From Ifrita kowaldi (taxonomy: Eukaryota > Chordata > Aves > Passeriformes > Cinclosomatidae), in assembly GCA_013398055.1 (NCBI GenBank), contig VZRS01009490.1, positions 1-64,000 of the forward strand: DNA of 64,000 nt, read 5' to 3'. Below the pieces are notes generated by a model. That model saw only the letters and a list, made by a program, of their open reading frames with translations. It was not told where the DNA came from and did no database searches. Below, one piece after another: positions 1 to 12,200 of this stretch. Position numbers and translations under genes: made by a program. How positions within the stretch are numbered: the first letter of the stretch is position 1; every line of letters begins with the position of its first letter.

Positions 1-360
1 CGGTTTGTGCCTTGCCTGCCGATGCCATGGAGGAGACCGACGCAGCAGGCATGGAGGCTGGGCGTGCCCAGACCGCCCCTCCCCAGGCAAAGCCCTGCGG
101 GGCTGGGGCACCGGCAGGAGCTTGCCCAGTGCCTGCCCTGCCCCGGGCACACAGTGGCCTTTCTTCCCCCGCTGGCATGGCCACTGACCCCCAGCCCCCG
201 GCCCCACGGCGATGGCGCTCCGTCCTCAAGACGGCCCGGCGGGCTGTGCACCGGCTTTTCTCCTTCAGCTGCCTCCAGGGGCAGCCAGAGGAGTGAGCCC
301 GACTGCCAGCACCAGGACAATCCCCAAGGATGACTGCTCACGCTGAGGCAACCACTTGCC
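1..360 (+). other. GC-rich island with exon-like open frame (possible stray MROH-like exon)
   Basis: This is the most GC-rich stretch of the window, unlike the AT-rich intron after it. An ATG at 27 opens a plus-strand frame to a stop at 294-296. The peptide starts MEETDAAGMEAG, is Ala/Pro-rich, and ends with a basic-hydrophobic tail PRRWRSVLKTARRAVHRLF then SFSCLQGQPEE. GTGAGC overlaps the stop and could be a splice donor; a GTAGGT at 365 is another. The Ala/Pro-rich head and W-R-x-A-R-R-A tail resemble, from memory, predicted N-termini of the multicopy avian maestro-heat-like (MROH) proteins, but this is only an impression. It lies antisense inside a COL22A1 intron. It could be a duplicated or retroposed fragment, a lone exon, or chance. 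Confidence 0.25.
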
Positions 361-1196
361 AAAGGTAGGTCCTGCTGCCGGCCCCAGCCTGACATGCCCA
401 AGACAACAGCAAGGCAGCCTGGTCAGGGAGAGCCGGCTGAGGAAGGATTGCAGCACTGCCTTGTAGAATGCCACAGAAGGTGGCAGAGAGGGCAGCTGGA
501 TGAAGTGCTATGAACTCAAGACTGATCACTACTGCAGGAAGAGAATAGAAGGAATTGCTTCCAATCTCTGCATTCTTGGATAAGGGTCACCGACTTAATC
601 CAGAGGAGATAAACAGAAAGAAATCCAGAACTGGCTATGCCTTTCCACTCATGCTGAAGAGCTAGGTCAGAAATACCAAAACCACAACATCATCTCTAAC
701 AGAGAGGGAAACATAATGCTGCCCTGAATACTGTAACAACTCTGTAAAATAACAAGGTCAAAACTGCTGCTGAGAGCAGTGAATAATTATTTTGCTTGTA
801 GGAGGCTCAGAGTCATTTTGTTGTCATTTTTTGAGTCAATTCTACATCTCCTGGGTCAGAAAAACAGCTTCTACACAAGCGTATTGACATTTCTACCCAC
901 ATTTCTTAGATGAGGAATATTTTCTGACCCAAACTACAATCTATTTCTTTCTACTCCCACTAGGAGCATTAAACTAAGAGCAGAAGAGTCATATCCAGAC
1001 ACAATTTAACACTCACACCCATTTCAGACTGAAGCCATGTCAGAAAAGTGAAACATTTAAATGTATATAAACATCTGTTATACACAAATGAGATAAATAT
1101 TAGTCCAACAGCCCTGATATTTCCAGCACTGAGGGCCTAAGGAAGAATTAACAAATGTGTTTCTAAATCCACTCTGTGCATCCCATCCCAACTCAC
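361..1196. other. COL22A1 intron (partial), no further feature seen
   Basis: This AT-rich intron sequence lies between the GC-rich island and the 1197 exon. I see no repeat family, exon or structured RNA in it. Confidence 0.7.
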
Positions 1197-1250
1197 CTTT
1201 TCTCCTTTGGTCCCACTAGCACCAGGAGCGCCAGGGCTGCCAGGAGGGCC
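1197..1250 (-). CDS. COL22A1: COL22A1 collagen exon, 54 bp (3'-most in window)
   Basis: Reads GPPGSPGAPGASGTKGEK: six perfect triplets. The acceptor is acctctttacag and the donor is gtgagt. It is the most downstream helix exon visible. The gene must continue beyond position 1, because the open helix has no stop codon and COL22A1 has over a thousand further residues. Confidence 0.92.
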
Positions 1251-2493
1251 CTGTAAAGAGGTAAAATTGAGAGAAAAGTCTTTATTTCGAAAGTGCAGGA
1301 GAAACATAAGCTTGCAGGTATTAGCAGCACAAACAGTGATGTCCTACTGCACTAGGGAGGAACTAATAGAACACATGAGGCTCCTTTGACTCTGCTGCAC
1401 AGAGAGGAGAAAGAATAACAATGGAGATGCCACAGCAACCACAATAACACCAATCCAATTTCAGCTCGTTCGGAAGAATTGCAGTTGTGAGTATATCAGT
1501 GTCAAACGCAAAATTTAGTCTAAAATTCAGGCATGAAGATTTACCCCCTTCCAAGTGTCTAGACGTGAAAAAGGAAGAAATGCTTCAGGTAACCAAACTT
1601 CTGTAACAGGGTTTCACTTGGAGAAATTGTTCCTTTGAAGTAGCAAACAAACAAGATTCATCTTCATGTCCCTCTGCAATTTCCTACTTCATCTACGTTT
1701 GCTACAAGTATAAGCCAGTTCTTTATCCTTTTGTAACACCAGAAAACTTTCCATCTTACCAGGATAGCGATAAACACTAACTAGACACACACTTCTTGGT
1801 ACAAGGTAAGCTGTGACTGAAGGATAGAACAGGATGCAGATGCTGCACCCTGGGGGCTTCAGGCTCAAGGGTGGCAATGATTAGCTGCATGGCTTTTGGC
1901 AAATCACTTCTGGCCTCTGCTTCTTACTCTGTCCTTTGCTATTTAGACCAGAAGGTCCTTGGAAGGAAAGGATGCCTCTCATTAAGTATCACTCTCTGGG
2001 TAATGAAAACAGTCTTGTGGAATATACAGACAGCGGTTTTAGACAAAGCATTGTGTGTCTGATCAGCAGAAATGTACTGATCTTCTAGGTCATTTTCTGT
2101 TTTCTTTTTGTTTTAAAAATGTAAATAGTTCCAAGCCTTTTTCATTGAAAACAAACCCAATATATTAAACCCAGTTCTCTTCCTTTCCTGTTGTGGGCTT
2201 AAACAACTGAATTTTTATAAGTGCTTTCTTATGTATTTAATGAAAATTAAGACAAACATTTAACGTATCACATTTAAAGGACTGGCATTTCCTGTAAGTG
2301 TATATCGCATTCTAGTTTAATTCTAAAACCAACCAAACAAAAAAAGAAAATGGTGCCACCAAAGATCCTCAGAACAGGGACATTTTTGGGTACTGCCATG
2401 GTTCAGCAGCCACCAAGGATCAGTCTCAGTTTTAGAGTCAACTTCCACTCGTTCCAAAGAAACACTTCATGTTATTGAGTATTTGCCACATAC
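1251..2493. other. COL22A1 intron with possible ancient repeat relic
   Basis: Mostly unique intron. Around 1880-2000, words such as GGCAAATCACTTCTGGCCTCTGC and a following CTCCTTGG-like run faintly resemble the tail of ancient amniote MIR/L2-like repeats. The match is weak. No collagen-type exon was found. Confidence 0.4.
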
Positions 2494-2547
2494 CTGTTTC
2501 CCCTCCACACCTGGCTTTCCAGGGAACCCATCCAGACCTCTGTCTCC
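2494..2547 (-). CDS. COL22A1: COL22A1 collagen exon, 54 bp
   Basis: Reads GDRGLDGFPGKPGVEGKQ: six perfect triplets. RGLDGFPGKPG directly after GTRGDK is the expected COL22A1 order. The acceptor is tctttttccag and the donor is gtatgt. Confidence 0.93.
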
Positions 2548-5500
2548 CTGGAAAAAGAAAAGAAAGAACCACTATAACTCAAATCTGTGGTGTTTAGATC
2601 ACTCTCCTGAAGGTGATGTCCATGTTGTCTGCTCCAGGAGTAATGAGTAAGGAGAGAAATTCCAGCCAGTCCCATAGAGAAAATGGCAAAAGTTCCCACA
2701 TCTGTACCACGAAAAGCTGCTGCAACCAGAAGCAATTGTGTGCTAGCTTTCCTTGTTGGCATCCTTCCTCTGCCTGCTAAGGTGGGTTCGTGTAAACTGG
2801 ACAATGGGCTCCAGGAGAATGTCAGCCCAGATCAGCTCTTGAAAAATAATGAAGCAATCCACCAATAGGTCAGTTCTAGCCAGTAAAGAAAAATCTTTTA
2901 TTTATCACCTTCCCTTTCTGTAACCTGGGGGAACAATTAATCTGTTCCTGTATGTCTCCAGAGCTAGACAGCCCACAGAGTCCATTTGCAATTGATTTCA
3001 CTATTTCGTTACCTGAAGAGATGGGTTTTTTTCCCCAGTACCTAAATCTGACTCTTTTTTTTTTTTTTTTTGGTGCAGTTCCAGACTAGTAAGTCTTTCC
3101 TTAACCCCCCACAGAGGGAACTGTTTCTTTCATCTTTACAATGACCTGTTAAGTATTTGAAGATTTACAAAACTCCCATTTCAAATTTCTCTAGACTAAA
3201 CAACCATAATACTTTCAGCTTTTCTTCATGGGCATGTTTGTCAGTCCTCCAATCATTTTTGTTGCTCCCCTTTGTGCAGTGTCCAATTTTTTCACATCTT
3301 CATTGTAGCTAGGTGCATGAAACTCAACACAGCCAAGGCTAACTCTGAGCAGAAATATGTTTTCATGTTTTATAGACTATTCTTCTGTTTAAATCCCAGG
3401 AGAATGTTTACTTGACACCAACCCCCCTTCTACAAGACAGCTCCTTGATCAGTTGTTCCCAATTCATAACTGCAATTTGTTGTCCAATGTGTATGAAACA
3501 CCCTGCAGCTGCCCCTTCTCAATGTCATCTTCTGCTTTGGGGGATTGTGTTTACAGGATAATTTGGAATTCTGACCCTGATCTCTACTGTTCTTCCATAT
3601 TCAAGCTCAACATATTTCATATTTTATAATCGAGGTTTTTGATAGAGATAACTGGATCAATTACATACTTCTTCTGAACTTCACTTTTCTCCTACTGATT
3701 GTGGCCCTTGACCATTCCAACCTCTTTAGTTTAAAAACTCTTAGAAACAGGGACTTTCTTGTACTCTTTAAAATCCTTAAACCTCTGTAAAATGAAACAC
3801 AGATTTTGCTTGGATCCTGCACACATAGCTGAATATAAACTACCAAGCGCATACACACAGTGCCAATGTTAATGTGAATGTGCATGTAAAAACAAAATTA
3901 TACAAGTACAAGCAGTGACAGAAAACTAATGGGTTTATGCTACTTTTTAAATGTTTTTATATATCTTAAACCCTCTTAGACCACTGCTATTACCTACAAA
4001 CCCACACTTACAGCACTGGATTTAATTAGCTTCTTTTTGTAAACTACATTGATTTGGCGAGTCAGAAATGGATTTGCTAATCACTGTTTATTTTTCCTCC
4101 TTAGAAAGTGAATCAATCTTCTAACATAAATGTTATTTCAAAATATGTATTCAATGAATGAAATTAGAGGGACCCATATCCTACAGAAAGCAGCTGAAAA
4201 CCAGTGTCAGAACACCCAGATCCACTTGCTTTGGAGGTGAGAGCTTCCACATTAATGTTTTCCTTTGCACTGACTGAACTACAAATATCCTGAATTTAAG
4301 ACTTTCAGCAAGCAACAGCCTGGTATATTGCTGACAAAATGTGCAGAACATTCCCAGGAGAATTTTTAACATCAATACACTGCAGCAATGAGTACTTCAC
4401 ACATGCTGGTTTAGCTGCCAAAACAGAAAAGTGTCGATGTTCTTACTGCTATCAGTGGGGGCTGGGAAGGGCAAATGTATTATTTATACAAGAAAATACA
4501 AAAAAAAATCCATTTGAAAATGATTGTGTTTTCTGCTGTTTCTTCAGAAAAATCTGTCATTATAATTTTTTTTTTAATATTTTTCCATTTTTCAAATAAG
4601 GCAACTCAGTGAAAGGTAGTTTTCTCCCAATAGAAAGAACAAACACATTAAAGTTTCATTCTCCAATTTTCACTTTAAGACTCCATTTCTTTCTCCTTTG
4701 TTCTACTGGTTTGGTTTTTTTTTTTCTTTTAACCACTGGAACAAAATGCTGAATATTCACAAGCAGTAAGGGGAAATGACAATTCTGCCAAAACTTCAGT
4801 GCTGCTCTCTGACCTCTACCATGTAGAAAATTTAAGGATTTGTTGGAAAAAATATTACCCAGGAGTCTGTAGGGCCCTGGAAAAGGCTGGAGGAGAAAAT
4901 AAACCACTACAGAGGGATCTGACAGCAGCAGACGAGCCCTGCTGCCTCCTTACACAATCCCTTCTCCATAAAACAGACAAGGGTTTACAGGATGGACACA
5001 GGATAGTGCAGCAAAAGCAGTGCCCCTTGTCACACTGAACTCCTGGACGTGCCTAAATCAGCATGCCAAATATCACATACAGATATGGCTCCTGTTGGCA
5101 GGGAAGTGCATCATATTTATCTCTGGAGTCTGTCCTGGGGTCTACAATGAGCTCATTGGATGCAAAACGACATGGGACATCCCTCACACGGTGCAGTGCT
5201 TTTCGTAAAGCGTAGGTGCCACCAGTACTACTGGATTTGGGAACCTCATTATAAAACCTCAACATTTACATCCGAGGTCCCAGGATATGTGAATAAAGCA
5301 GCAAGATGGATGGGATACTTAGGGCTTTTTTGGTAGTAAGGGGGAAGACTTGATAGAACAATACTCAGTACATGAACTAGTGCTCCCAACTGATATTATA
5401 ACCCCTTTTCTCCTCAGGCACAAAGAAACACAGATTGCGTAGGTGTCAGTATTCGGGTTACAGACTGAAAAGCAGACAAGAAAATATTTGGCCCACCGAG

Positions 5501-7007
5501 TTTACGCCCACTGTTTTCACAGTAGTACTGACTGGTAGAAGTTAAAGCACTGGCAGTGGGTGCACTGAGACCATCATTAAAACCTGGAAAAAAATCAAAC
5601 CACAATTGTTGTAGCAGAGATTTGGCTGCTGCAGGGAAAAAAAAAGAAAACAAAGGATGGGGGGAATCTCTAATTGTGCAGATCCTTCTAATGAAACAAA
5701 ACCTAATTCATTTCTTCCCCACTTTAATCTTCCTCTACTTAGTCAGTTGCCTGCCCACACATAGCTCCAGCTTCCTCTCCCATCACAGTGATGTCAGAAA
5801 GATGTATTTTCTTCCAGGAGCCAAATATTCCAGCAGATTAGACAATGCTGCCTCTGGAAAAGCAGCAGAGGCACTGGCTAGACACAGGACACCTATCCAG
5901 TTCTGCAAAGGGCTGAGGGAAAAGCATGAGGAAGATAATGTACAATCCAGCCATTTGCTCCAGCTGCAATAACAAGGAGAGGTAATACAAAATATGATTG
6001 TGGCTGCTTCATCATAAATAGCAGAAAGGACGCTGGTAAAGAGAAACACAGTATCTCACACTAAGAGTCTATTGATAATTTTTCCCAGTAGGCAGAAGTT
6101 TGGTGTTAATGGCTGGGTTTCCTCTCCAGAAAAAGACAGGCACTGAGAAATGGGAACAAAGCTATGCCAGCAAGATCATGACTCCCTCCTTCACACAAAC
6201 ACAGGCGAAGCTGCCAGACCCTCCCCGGGATAAACCTGTGTCAGGACCAGCTTGAGTCATAAGCAAGACAGAACATTTTTGGGGGGCCTTGAGTACTGCC
6301 AAGCAGGTCTACAGCAGAAGTGGGTGCACATCTGAGGTCTCTCTGAACACAATTAGCAAAGTGAAACAACTAAGGCGCTGTGCCTGCCCAGCTCTCCTTT
6401 TAAATACTTATTCCAGGTATAATAAGCACTTGGTTTCTTCCTTGAGCCACAAATATGGCTCAAATCCCAGAGTGACATGTACTCTGTAAAACAGCTCTTC
6501 ACAGTCAGGAGAGAACATGGAACTGGGAAGCAACTCCTTTTGGGTGAAGCTTTTAACATAGGACAAATTACCTGGTAGTAACTAGTGAGTTTATGGGGAC
6601 GGGAGAAGAAACATAGGGAGTTGGATGATGCGGAAAACTGGAATGAGATGGGAAAATGCTGGATGCAGACTTGGTCAGTGGCAGTCAGTGATCATTCTCA
6701 ACTCTCAGGTTATGCACACAATGTGGACACTCCTCCATATCTCCCCACTGGCAACCTTCACTCCTTTCCTCCTTTTTCTCCTCCATCTCTGGCTACACAC
6801 AGGCAAGAACTCCCTGAATGTGTCCTCAGTAGACAGCACAGATCCCAAAAGCCCTCCTGCACACCCATGGGAGGTGGAGAGCACTTGGAAGTGCAGCACA
6901 GTGAGGCAACTCCATCATTCAACCCCCTCCAGAGCTGCTGATGGCAGCCCACCTCACCTAATGGGCAAAGGAAAGGCCTGGCTTTTCCTAGCATGAAGCA
7001 GAAATAC
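2548..7007. other. COL22A1 intron, 4.5 kb
   Basis: The intron contains a 17-base T run (3055-3071) and an old CR1 relic (about 3105-3620). The remainder, including stretches with open frames of up to 138 codons near 5556-5972, shows no domain or codon pattern I recognise. Confidence 0.6.
3105..3620 (-). repeat. Ancient CR1-like LINE relic
   Basis: On the plus strand, phrases such as CTAAACAACC...TTTCAGCTTTTCTTCATGGG, AATCATTTTTGTTGCTCCCC and CAATTTTTTCACATCTTC are the diverged reverse complement of the old CR1 3' region. It is too eroded to encode anything, and the boundaries are approximate. Confidence 0.55.
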
Positions 7008-7052
7008 CTTGTCTCCTCGTGTTCCCTTTTCTCCTCTTTCTCCTTGTAGACC
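7008..7052 (-). CDS. COL22A1: COL22A1 collagen exon, 45 bp
   Basis: Reads GLQGERGEKGTRGDK: five perfect triplets. This highly charged segment is nearly invariant in COL22A1 as I remember it and is one of the strongest identifiers of the gene here. The acceptor is ctttttatttttag. The donor is gtattt, weaker than the others because it lacks purine-rich positions +3 to +5. Confidence 0.93.
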
Positions 7053-9164
7053 CTAAAAATAAAAAGAAACAGAGATTATAAAGCTAAATCCAAGTAGAGG
7101 CATAGTTACCTCCTCTAATGAGTCACCAAATCAGTGTGCACATCTGCACAAGCTATTCAAGTGAACCTCAAGGACATTTTCTGTGTTGCCAGTCCTCAAA
7201 GTTGGCTTCAGGCATGGTCTAAGCAGACTCAGAGCAGGGACCGCTTGTGAGCCCAAGAACATCTGTAATATTATATTGCCTGCAGACACACGACCCTCCT
7301 GCCAACAGCAGAGTGGAGGGACAGGGAACACACCACAGCTGCAGATGGTCTGGAAAACAACCAATGCTCTGCATTTTTCATGTTTCTTGTAAACAATGAG
7401 AACTTTGGTAGAGGACAATACTGATGAGAAAACCTATTGCATAAACAAGCAAGAATTCCCATTCCTGGTGGGTTTGGATGTGGTAGCTAGGCAGACGGCA
7501 GGTAGCTTTGAGAACTGGCAAAGGTTAGATGCTCTCTGCCCTGGGGGCCCAGCACATTTTTGTGCTGTGAATCCAGTGCCAGTGTTCCTCAGGACTGCAT
7601 AATTCATCTCTTCCCAGCTACACCAGAAACACTGCTGGAGCTCAGTTTGATGCAGCACTAACATAGACAATCGACTCAATGGGCACAAAGGGATTTCACC
7701 TTCCTTTGGCTCAGCAAACACCTTGTATTTTACCTGTATTGTAGAAACTGAGCAATCAACTAATAGCTATAGAGAGACAAATATGCTCAGTCAGTAGTGA
7801 CCTCTCTAAAACTGCCAAAGCTTAAAGTGCTTCTTGCTCTAAGAATTTAAACTTCAGTTTACTTTACACTATAGTGGAGTCTTACCTCCAAGCTAATGAG
7901 AGCTCCATGTCTGGGTGTATTTGGCCCACAGGACGACTTACATAATCATTTAAATGGGCAGGGATATTTTATACTAGAGCAGGTTGCTCAGAGCCCAGTC
8001 CAATCTGGTCTTGAATGCTTCCAAGGACGAGGCATCCACCACCTCTCTGGACAACCTGTTCCAGAGTCTCACCATCCTCATAGTAAAAACTTGCTGCCGT
8101 ATATCTAATCTAAATCTAACCCCTTTTACTTTAAAATCATTACCTCTTCTCCTATCACAACAGGTCTTATTAAAAAGTTTGGCACCATTTAAATATTGAA
8201 AGGCCACAATAAGGCCTCCTCAGAGCCTTCTCCAGACTGAACAATCTCAACTCTCAACCTTATCTCACAGGAGAGGTGCTCCAGCCTTCCTACCATTTCC
8301 ATGGCCCTGTTCTGGACCTGCTGTCAGAGGTCCATGAATCTTTCCTGTGCTGGAACCCCAGAGCTGGATGCAGCACTGCAGGTGGGGTCTCACCAGAGCA
8401 GAGCAGAGGGGCAGAATCATTTCCGTCACCTGCTGCCCATGGTGCTTTTGGGCTGTGAGTGCACACTATCAGCTCATGTCCAACTTTTCATCCACCAGCA
8501 CCCCAAGTGTGTCTCACCAGGGCAGCTCACAATCCTTTCATCCCCCAGCCTGTGGGAGGTGGCCCCAACCCATCTGGATCATCAGATCTCAGAAAATCCA
8601 GTCAGCCTTTCCCACACCAGTTTAATGGCTGCTTACCAAGCTGGGACCACAAGACCGAAGTGCTAACTGGATAGAATCTATTTTATTTTGGTCTGCTGTC
8701 TGTTCATTCAATGCAGGTTTGCCCCTGAGCTCAAAAGCTATTTCCTGAGAGTTTTGAAATATGATTGTAAACTTGCTGAGAGGTGGTATATTTTTTTTTT
8801 TTTTAGTGTTCTGATTAAGTTTTTAAGCACCGTAGAAATGGTGCCTCATCACAGACCAATACAATTGCATTACAGTGGGAGCATCACAAAATCACCAGCT
8901 GTTATCTCAGTAATCAAGTCATTTCTGCTGACATCTCTCTACTGGCTACAGGTCTGTTCTCATTTAAAGAAGACAGAAGAAATGCAGTGGAGTCAAGAAA
9001 ATTTCACCACTTGGACACAGTGCAGGTAAGTGGACAGACAAACAAATAATAAAATTTATATGCTTTATATGCTTAATAATAAAAGAATATAGCTGGGCAG
9101 AACACACTGAAAAAGTAAAGAAAGTTTTTCGAGCATTAGAAATTGAACAAGAGCCAAGACTCAC
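7053..9164. other. COL22A1 intron, 2.1 kb, carrying a CR1
   Basis: About a third of this intron is the CR1 at about 7975-8680. The rest is unique, with a T run near 8790-8804. Open frames of up to 95 codons here have no recognisable content. Confidence 0.7.
7975..8680 (-). mobile_element. CR1 LINE fragment (3' part)
   Basis: The plus strand reads the reverse complement of CR1. It starts near GGTTGCTCAGAGCCCAGTCC and passes through CACCACCTCTCTGGACAACC. GAGCTGGATGCAGCACTGCA and GGTGGGGTCTCACCAGAGC are the usual CR1 ORF2 C-terminal and 3'-UTR landmarks. It is 5'-truncated, as most CR1 copies are. The element points the same way as COL22A1. Frameshifts and substitutions make it inactive. Confidence 0.9.
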
Positions 9165-9218
9165 CGGTGCACCCACGTAGCCTTTAATGCCTGGAGGACC
9201 CTGTTTTCCCTCGGATCC
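9165..9218 (-). CDS. COL22A1: COL22A1 collagen exon, 54 bp
   Basis: Reads GSEGKQGPPGIKGYVGAP: six perfect triplets. The acceptor is tccttgccag and the donor is gtgagt. The terminal VGAP followed by GLQGERG in the next exon mirrors the order I remember in other vertebrate COL22A1 chains. Confidence 0.93.
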
Positions 9219-12200
9219 CTGGCAAGGAATTGAGATACAGTAAAGCACCAGAAACTTTCTCACATAAAAGACCAAGAATAAAATTAGTTAGTCAGAAATG
9301 TAAGTTGCTCTTCCAGGCTCACATTGAGCTGTTGAGGCTTCCTGACTCTCTCAGTGCTAATACAGGAGTAATGTTCAACTTTCCATCTACTTACCCAAAG
9401 TGACACCCCAATATTTGCCTCTGTCTCCTCAGACATTAGCAAGTTTTAGCCTTCTGCTTTCAGACTTAGCTTACAAAGGCCAACTGTCCCATACAAGTTT
9501 CTCTACAGGTTATTTCAGAAGGTTTGGCAATGTCAGTTGTGGCACATGACATCTGTTTTGGCTCCTGAACACAGTGTTAATGGAAAAAAGCAAAGATATA
9601 CATTGCTGCAAAATTACCACAGTCTTCAAAATGTTATGTTTTGAAGAGCAAACGAAAAGAAATAGATCAGAACTACATTTTCCAATGTTTCTTTTCAATA
9701 ATAAGAAAAAATGCAAGAGGATCAGGTACATTTCATAAGTCCTTCAGCTGATTGTGCATCCACTCTCCCTGGATAAGGCACTGAAATGGAGAGTATTCAC
9801 TGCGTGCCTTTATGTGTCTTACAATGCCTGAAAATTACCTGGATCCTCAGCTGAACAGGCTCTGCCCTCTGAGCCGTCCTATGGACACAGCCTGGGCCTG
9901 GCAAGTTGACCTAGAGAACTGGTTTGTCATCTTATATTTGATCTTATAATATGACTGATTATTTTCTTATATCACTTCCCCTTTCCCATCACTCTCATCT
10001 GTCTAACTCCTGTCTAACCCTGATTGGGTGGCTGTAATGGATAAGGTTTCAAAACAGACAGAGATATTATTATTAAATAATTCAAAAATAATTTCTAAAT
10101 TTTGTATTAACAGAAGTTTCCTATTAAAAAGATAGTAAAACTAAAAAAGCAAGATATGATTGCAATGAATTAGTAGCAGAACTGAGGCTTTTTTTTTTTC
10201 CCCAGTGCAGGTTAACAAGAACGGGGTTCAAGCACAAGCAAAGGTGGCTCTGGGATCTTTACAACATCAGATATGTGACAACCTCTGCAAGGTCAGAAGC
10301 ATTGCAAGTCCTCTAATAGCAGAGGGAGAGCAGCAGGCATGCACCTAAATCTCCTTCAGCCTGCAGAAAAATACTGCTACCAAAGCCTAGGCAAAACCCC
10401 AAGAGAAACAGAGTCCAGCTCCAAGTTGTCCAAATTATGAAAGCCCAGCTCAGTCCTGTTACATAAAATGTGGTCGTAACACTCAGCAAAAGTTATAGAG
10501 AATCTGGGTTTGTCTGGATGAGATGTGCTGAACCCACTCAAGGCCTGTGCTGAGATCATGTCTGGTAAACCAGAGAAGCGTGAGACCTTCGACAGCTCAA
10601 GCAAGCAAGAAGGAAATTTGTCAAAATGAAACTCTTACCTAATACTTTTTATTTCAAAGGATTGATTCTTTTTCCCCCTCTCCCTCTGCTTTTTCTATTA
10701 AGTGCAGATAACTGTCAGTTCAGATGGGAATGCTATAGCTATGTCTGTGCCACAGCAATGACAACCACAAAAAACCTCTTTATCCTTTTATTAGAGATAC
10801 AGGGGAAAAAAAGGAAGGAAAATGTTGAATATTTGCTGCAGGATATTACAGGCTAAAGGGTCTGATCTCAAAAATCCAAACTTTATTTCTCTGCTGTAAC
10901 ATCGCACAGTGAACAATCTGAGCTATGGCCCTTTTTCTCTGGACCCACTTTTTCCATTTAAATTAACCTGCCAGGTCCCACATATTTATGTGGGAGTTTC
11001 CCCACTGACCAGTGGATATTTCTTGCCATCTCAGACCACCATGACATCTTCTATAACCAGAAGCTCCAACACCTGAGCACAAGGCTGACTTTGATAACTT
11101 TCTTTTTTGCGTCCAGCTTGTAGCCAGCAAGATCACACATCCTTCTTGGGTAGCAGTGAAGTTTACCCTCTAGGTCTGATGAAAAGGAAAAAAAAAACAC
11201 ACCAAACCCCACAGTTTTATGCCAAAGACACTGAGCAAGGAACACTCTCCCCTGGAGACATCACTGAGAAGGGATGACATACTGAGGCCATTTCATTCCT
11301 GTAACCTATACATGTACTCTAATGGGCTCAGCAGCCATTTCCGTAACTCTTTGGACTGAAATCCCATTACCAGGAGTCTGGAGGACCCTTATCTGTGCTA
11401 CTGGAAGCTTCACACAATTAATGAGGTCTGTAAAAAGTACAAGACAATTTCTTAAATGAAAGTGCTGGCAATTCCCACTGAAGCAACAGGCTCCTCAGCC
11501 AAGGAGATAAACAAGGGGCTGAATTTCCTGGGGCACAGGTATCACTGCTGAGCACACACTGGGCTTGCCTGGCTCAATGCTAATGAAGACAGATTGAGCC
11601 AGGAAGGATCACAACCCAACCAACCACAGAAAGTGCAAGTTTGCTCTCCACGGAGCCTGGGGTAGAGCCCAGAGCTGCCGTATTGATGCTGATGACAAAA
11701 ATAAGTGATCTGGCAAAAAAATCCCAAACAGTCATTATATCAGTAATTGGAGACGTGACCTCTCTAATTGCTAACGCCACCCATCCTTATACACCTTGTT
11801 CCACACTGGCAAGGTGCTCAGGCTTTACACTGAGGAGTAAAGGAGTGTGCATTCCTATTTTAGATTTTAAAGTCTTGTCAGCAAAGTCAGGGTTATTTCT
11901 TAAAATAGCTCAGGCCAGAATCCAGCTCAAGGACACTGCACACAGCCAATGCATCCATTGAGGTAAATGACAGTCACTGCGAAAACACACAATCATTTTA
12001 TATTTAGGCACTCTGAGAGGCTGGGGTTGGCCAATATCATGTCTCCCCTGGGAGCACCTGGCACTGTCCAGTCAGATGTCTTTTGGTCCTGCCCCACCAG
12101 CACCTGTCCTGCCCAGCCCATAGATCTGAACTCCTTCTATTCAGCATTGCCTCATTAATTGGCTGAACTGCATGTTCCTGATGAACCTTGTCGGAAACAT

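Noticed and set aside
5556..5972. 138-codon plus-strand open frame
   Set aside because: No motif or splice context, on the opposite strand to the gene; likely chance.
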